A DNA stretch of 45,183 nt from Verrucomicrobiota bacterium. Its GTDB lineage: Bacteria; Verrucomicrobiota; Verrucomicrobiae; Limisphaerales; UBA11358. Position 1 is the stretch's first letter. Each line of letters opens with the position of its first letter. Below, in pieces: positions 45,146 through 45,183 of this stretch. The DNA is taken from assembly GCA_014860005.1 (NCBI GenBank), contig JACZKP010000126.1:1-45183 (forward strand), written 5' to 3'. Both the position numbers and the translations under genes were made by a program. The notes beneath the pieces are model-generated. The model was not told where the DNA came from, did not search any database, and saw only the letters and a program-made list of their open reading frames with translations.

Positions 45146-45183
45146 TTGCCTGATGTGGTAATCCTCGGCGGTGGCTGTTCCGG
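45146..45183 (+). CDS. Possible start of an FAD-dependent enzyme, cut by window end
   Basis: From a possible TTG at 45146 the frame reads LPDVVILGGGCSG, the dinucleotide-binding start of FAD enzymes such as lycopene cyclases. The frame is open upstream to a stop at 45077-45079, so an earlier TTG at 45089 is also possible. Only about a dozen codons are visible, so the family is uncertain. Confidence 0.4.
   Translation, partial: MPDVVILGGGCS

Overview
The window looks like a GC-rich chromosomal segment from a Verrucomicrobiota bacterium, probably close to the Pedosphaera/Limisphaerales group. The evidence is a type V-B CRISPR locus whose effector resembles the Opitutaceae protein I recall, many secreted glycoside hydrolases, a secreted SGNH-like protein with the tail domain common in this phylum (...NLANW...FYRLR), weak or absent Shine-Dalgarno sequences, and several families of interspersed palindromic repeats that also sit in frame inside genes. 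This placement comes from remembered family features and not from a database search.

Positions 1-7,300 hold a complete type V-B system. All parts read on the minus strand: cas12b (about 1,454 aa, RuvC D777/E1158/D1290), a cas4-cas1 fusion, cas2, a predicted tracrRNA, and a short array of six identical 36-bp repeats with five spacers. The tracrRNA is inferred from an anti-repeat at 659-690 and a second complement to the repeat 3' end at 699-703. A palindromic element flanked by an 18-bp duplication appears to have cut off the C-terminus of cas2. hemA and a secreted alpha/beta-hydrolase follow on the plus strand.

Positions 11,090-13,400 look like a small accessory cassette: a 103-aa protein, a DUF6884-like protein and a GIY-YIG-like nuclease. 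It lies between two copies of a 57-bp sequence and next to a truncated amidohydrolase gene.

Positions 13,443-33,423 form a minus-strand L-arabinose and arabinan locus. It carries GH127, a zinc alcohol dehydrogenase, GH43, a XylR-type regulator, araA, two GH51 arabinofuranosidases, araB, an unrelated AT-richer small gene, araD, galM, an SSS symporter and a clear intrinsic terminator. The expected route is arabinan or arabinoxylan side-chain release by GH43/GH51/GH127, uptake by the symporter, then L-arabinose to L-ribulose (AraA), L-ribulose-5-P (AraB) and D-xylulose-5-P (AraD). araB and the dehydrogenase each carry an in-frame palindromic repeat.

Positions 33,500-37,500 are a second accessory patch: a RAYT transposase fragment, palindromic repeats, a type II restriction-modification pair (N6-adenine methyltransferase plus an AccI-like nuclease) and an internal fragment of carB. 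From 37,509 the genes are mainly housekeeping: ruvB, a FadL-type porin, an SGNH-like protein lacking the usual nucleophile, a spermidine-synthase-like protein, a LOG-family protein, a hypothetical gene and pabB. The right edge probably cuts an FAD-dependent enzyme gene.
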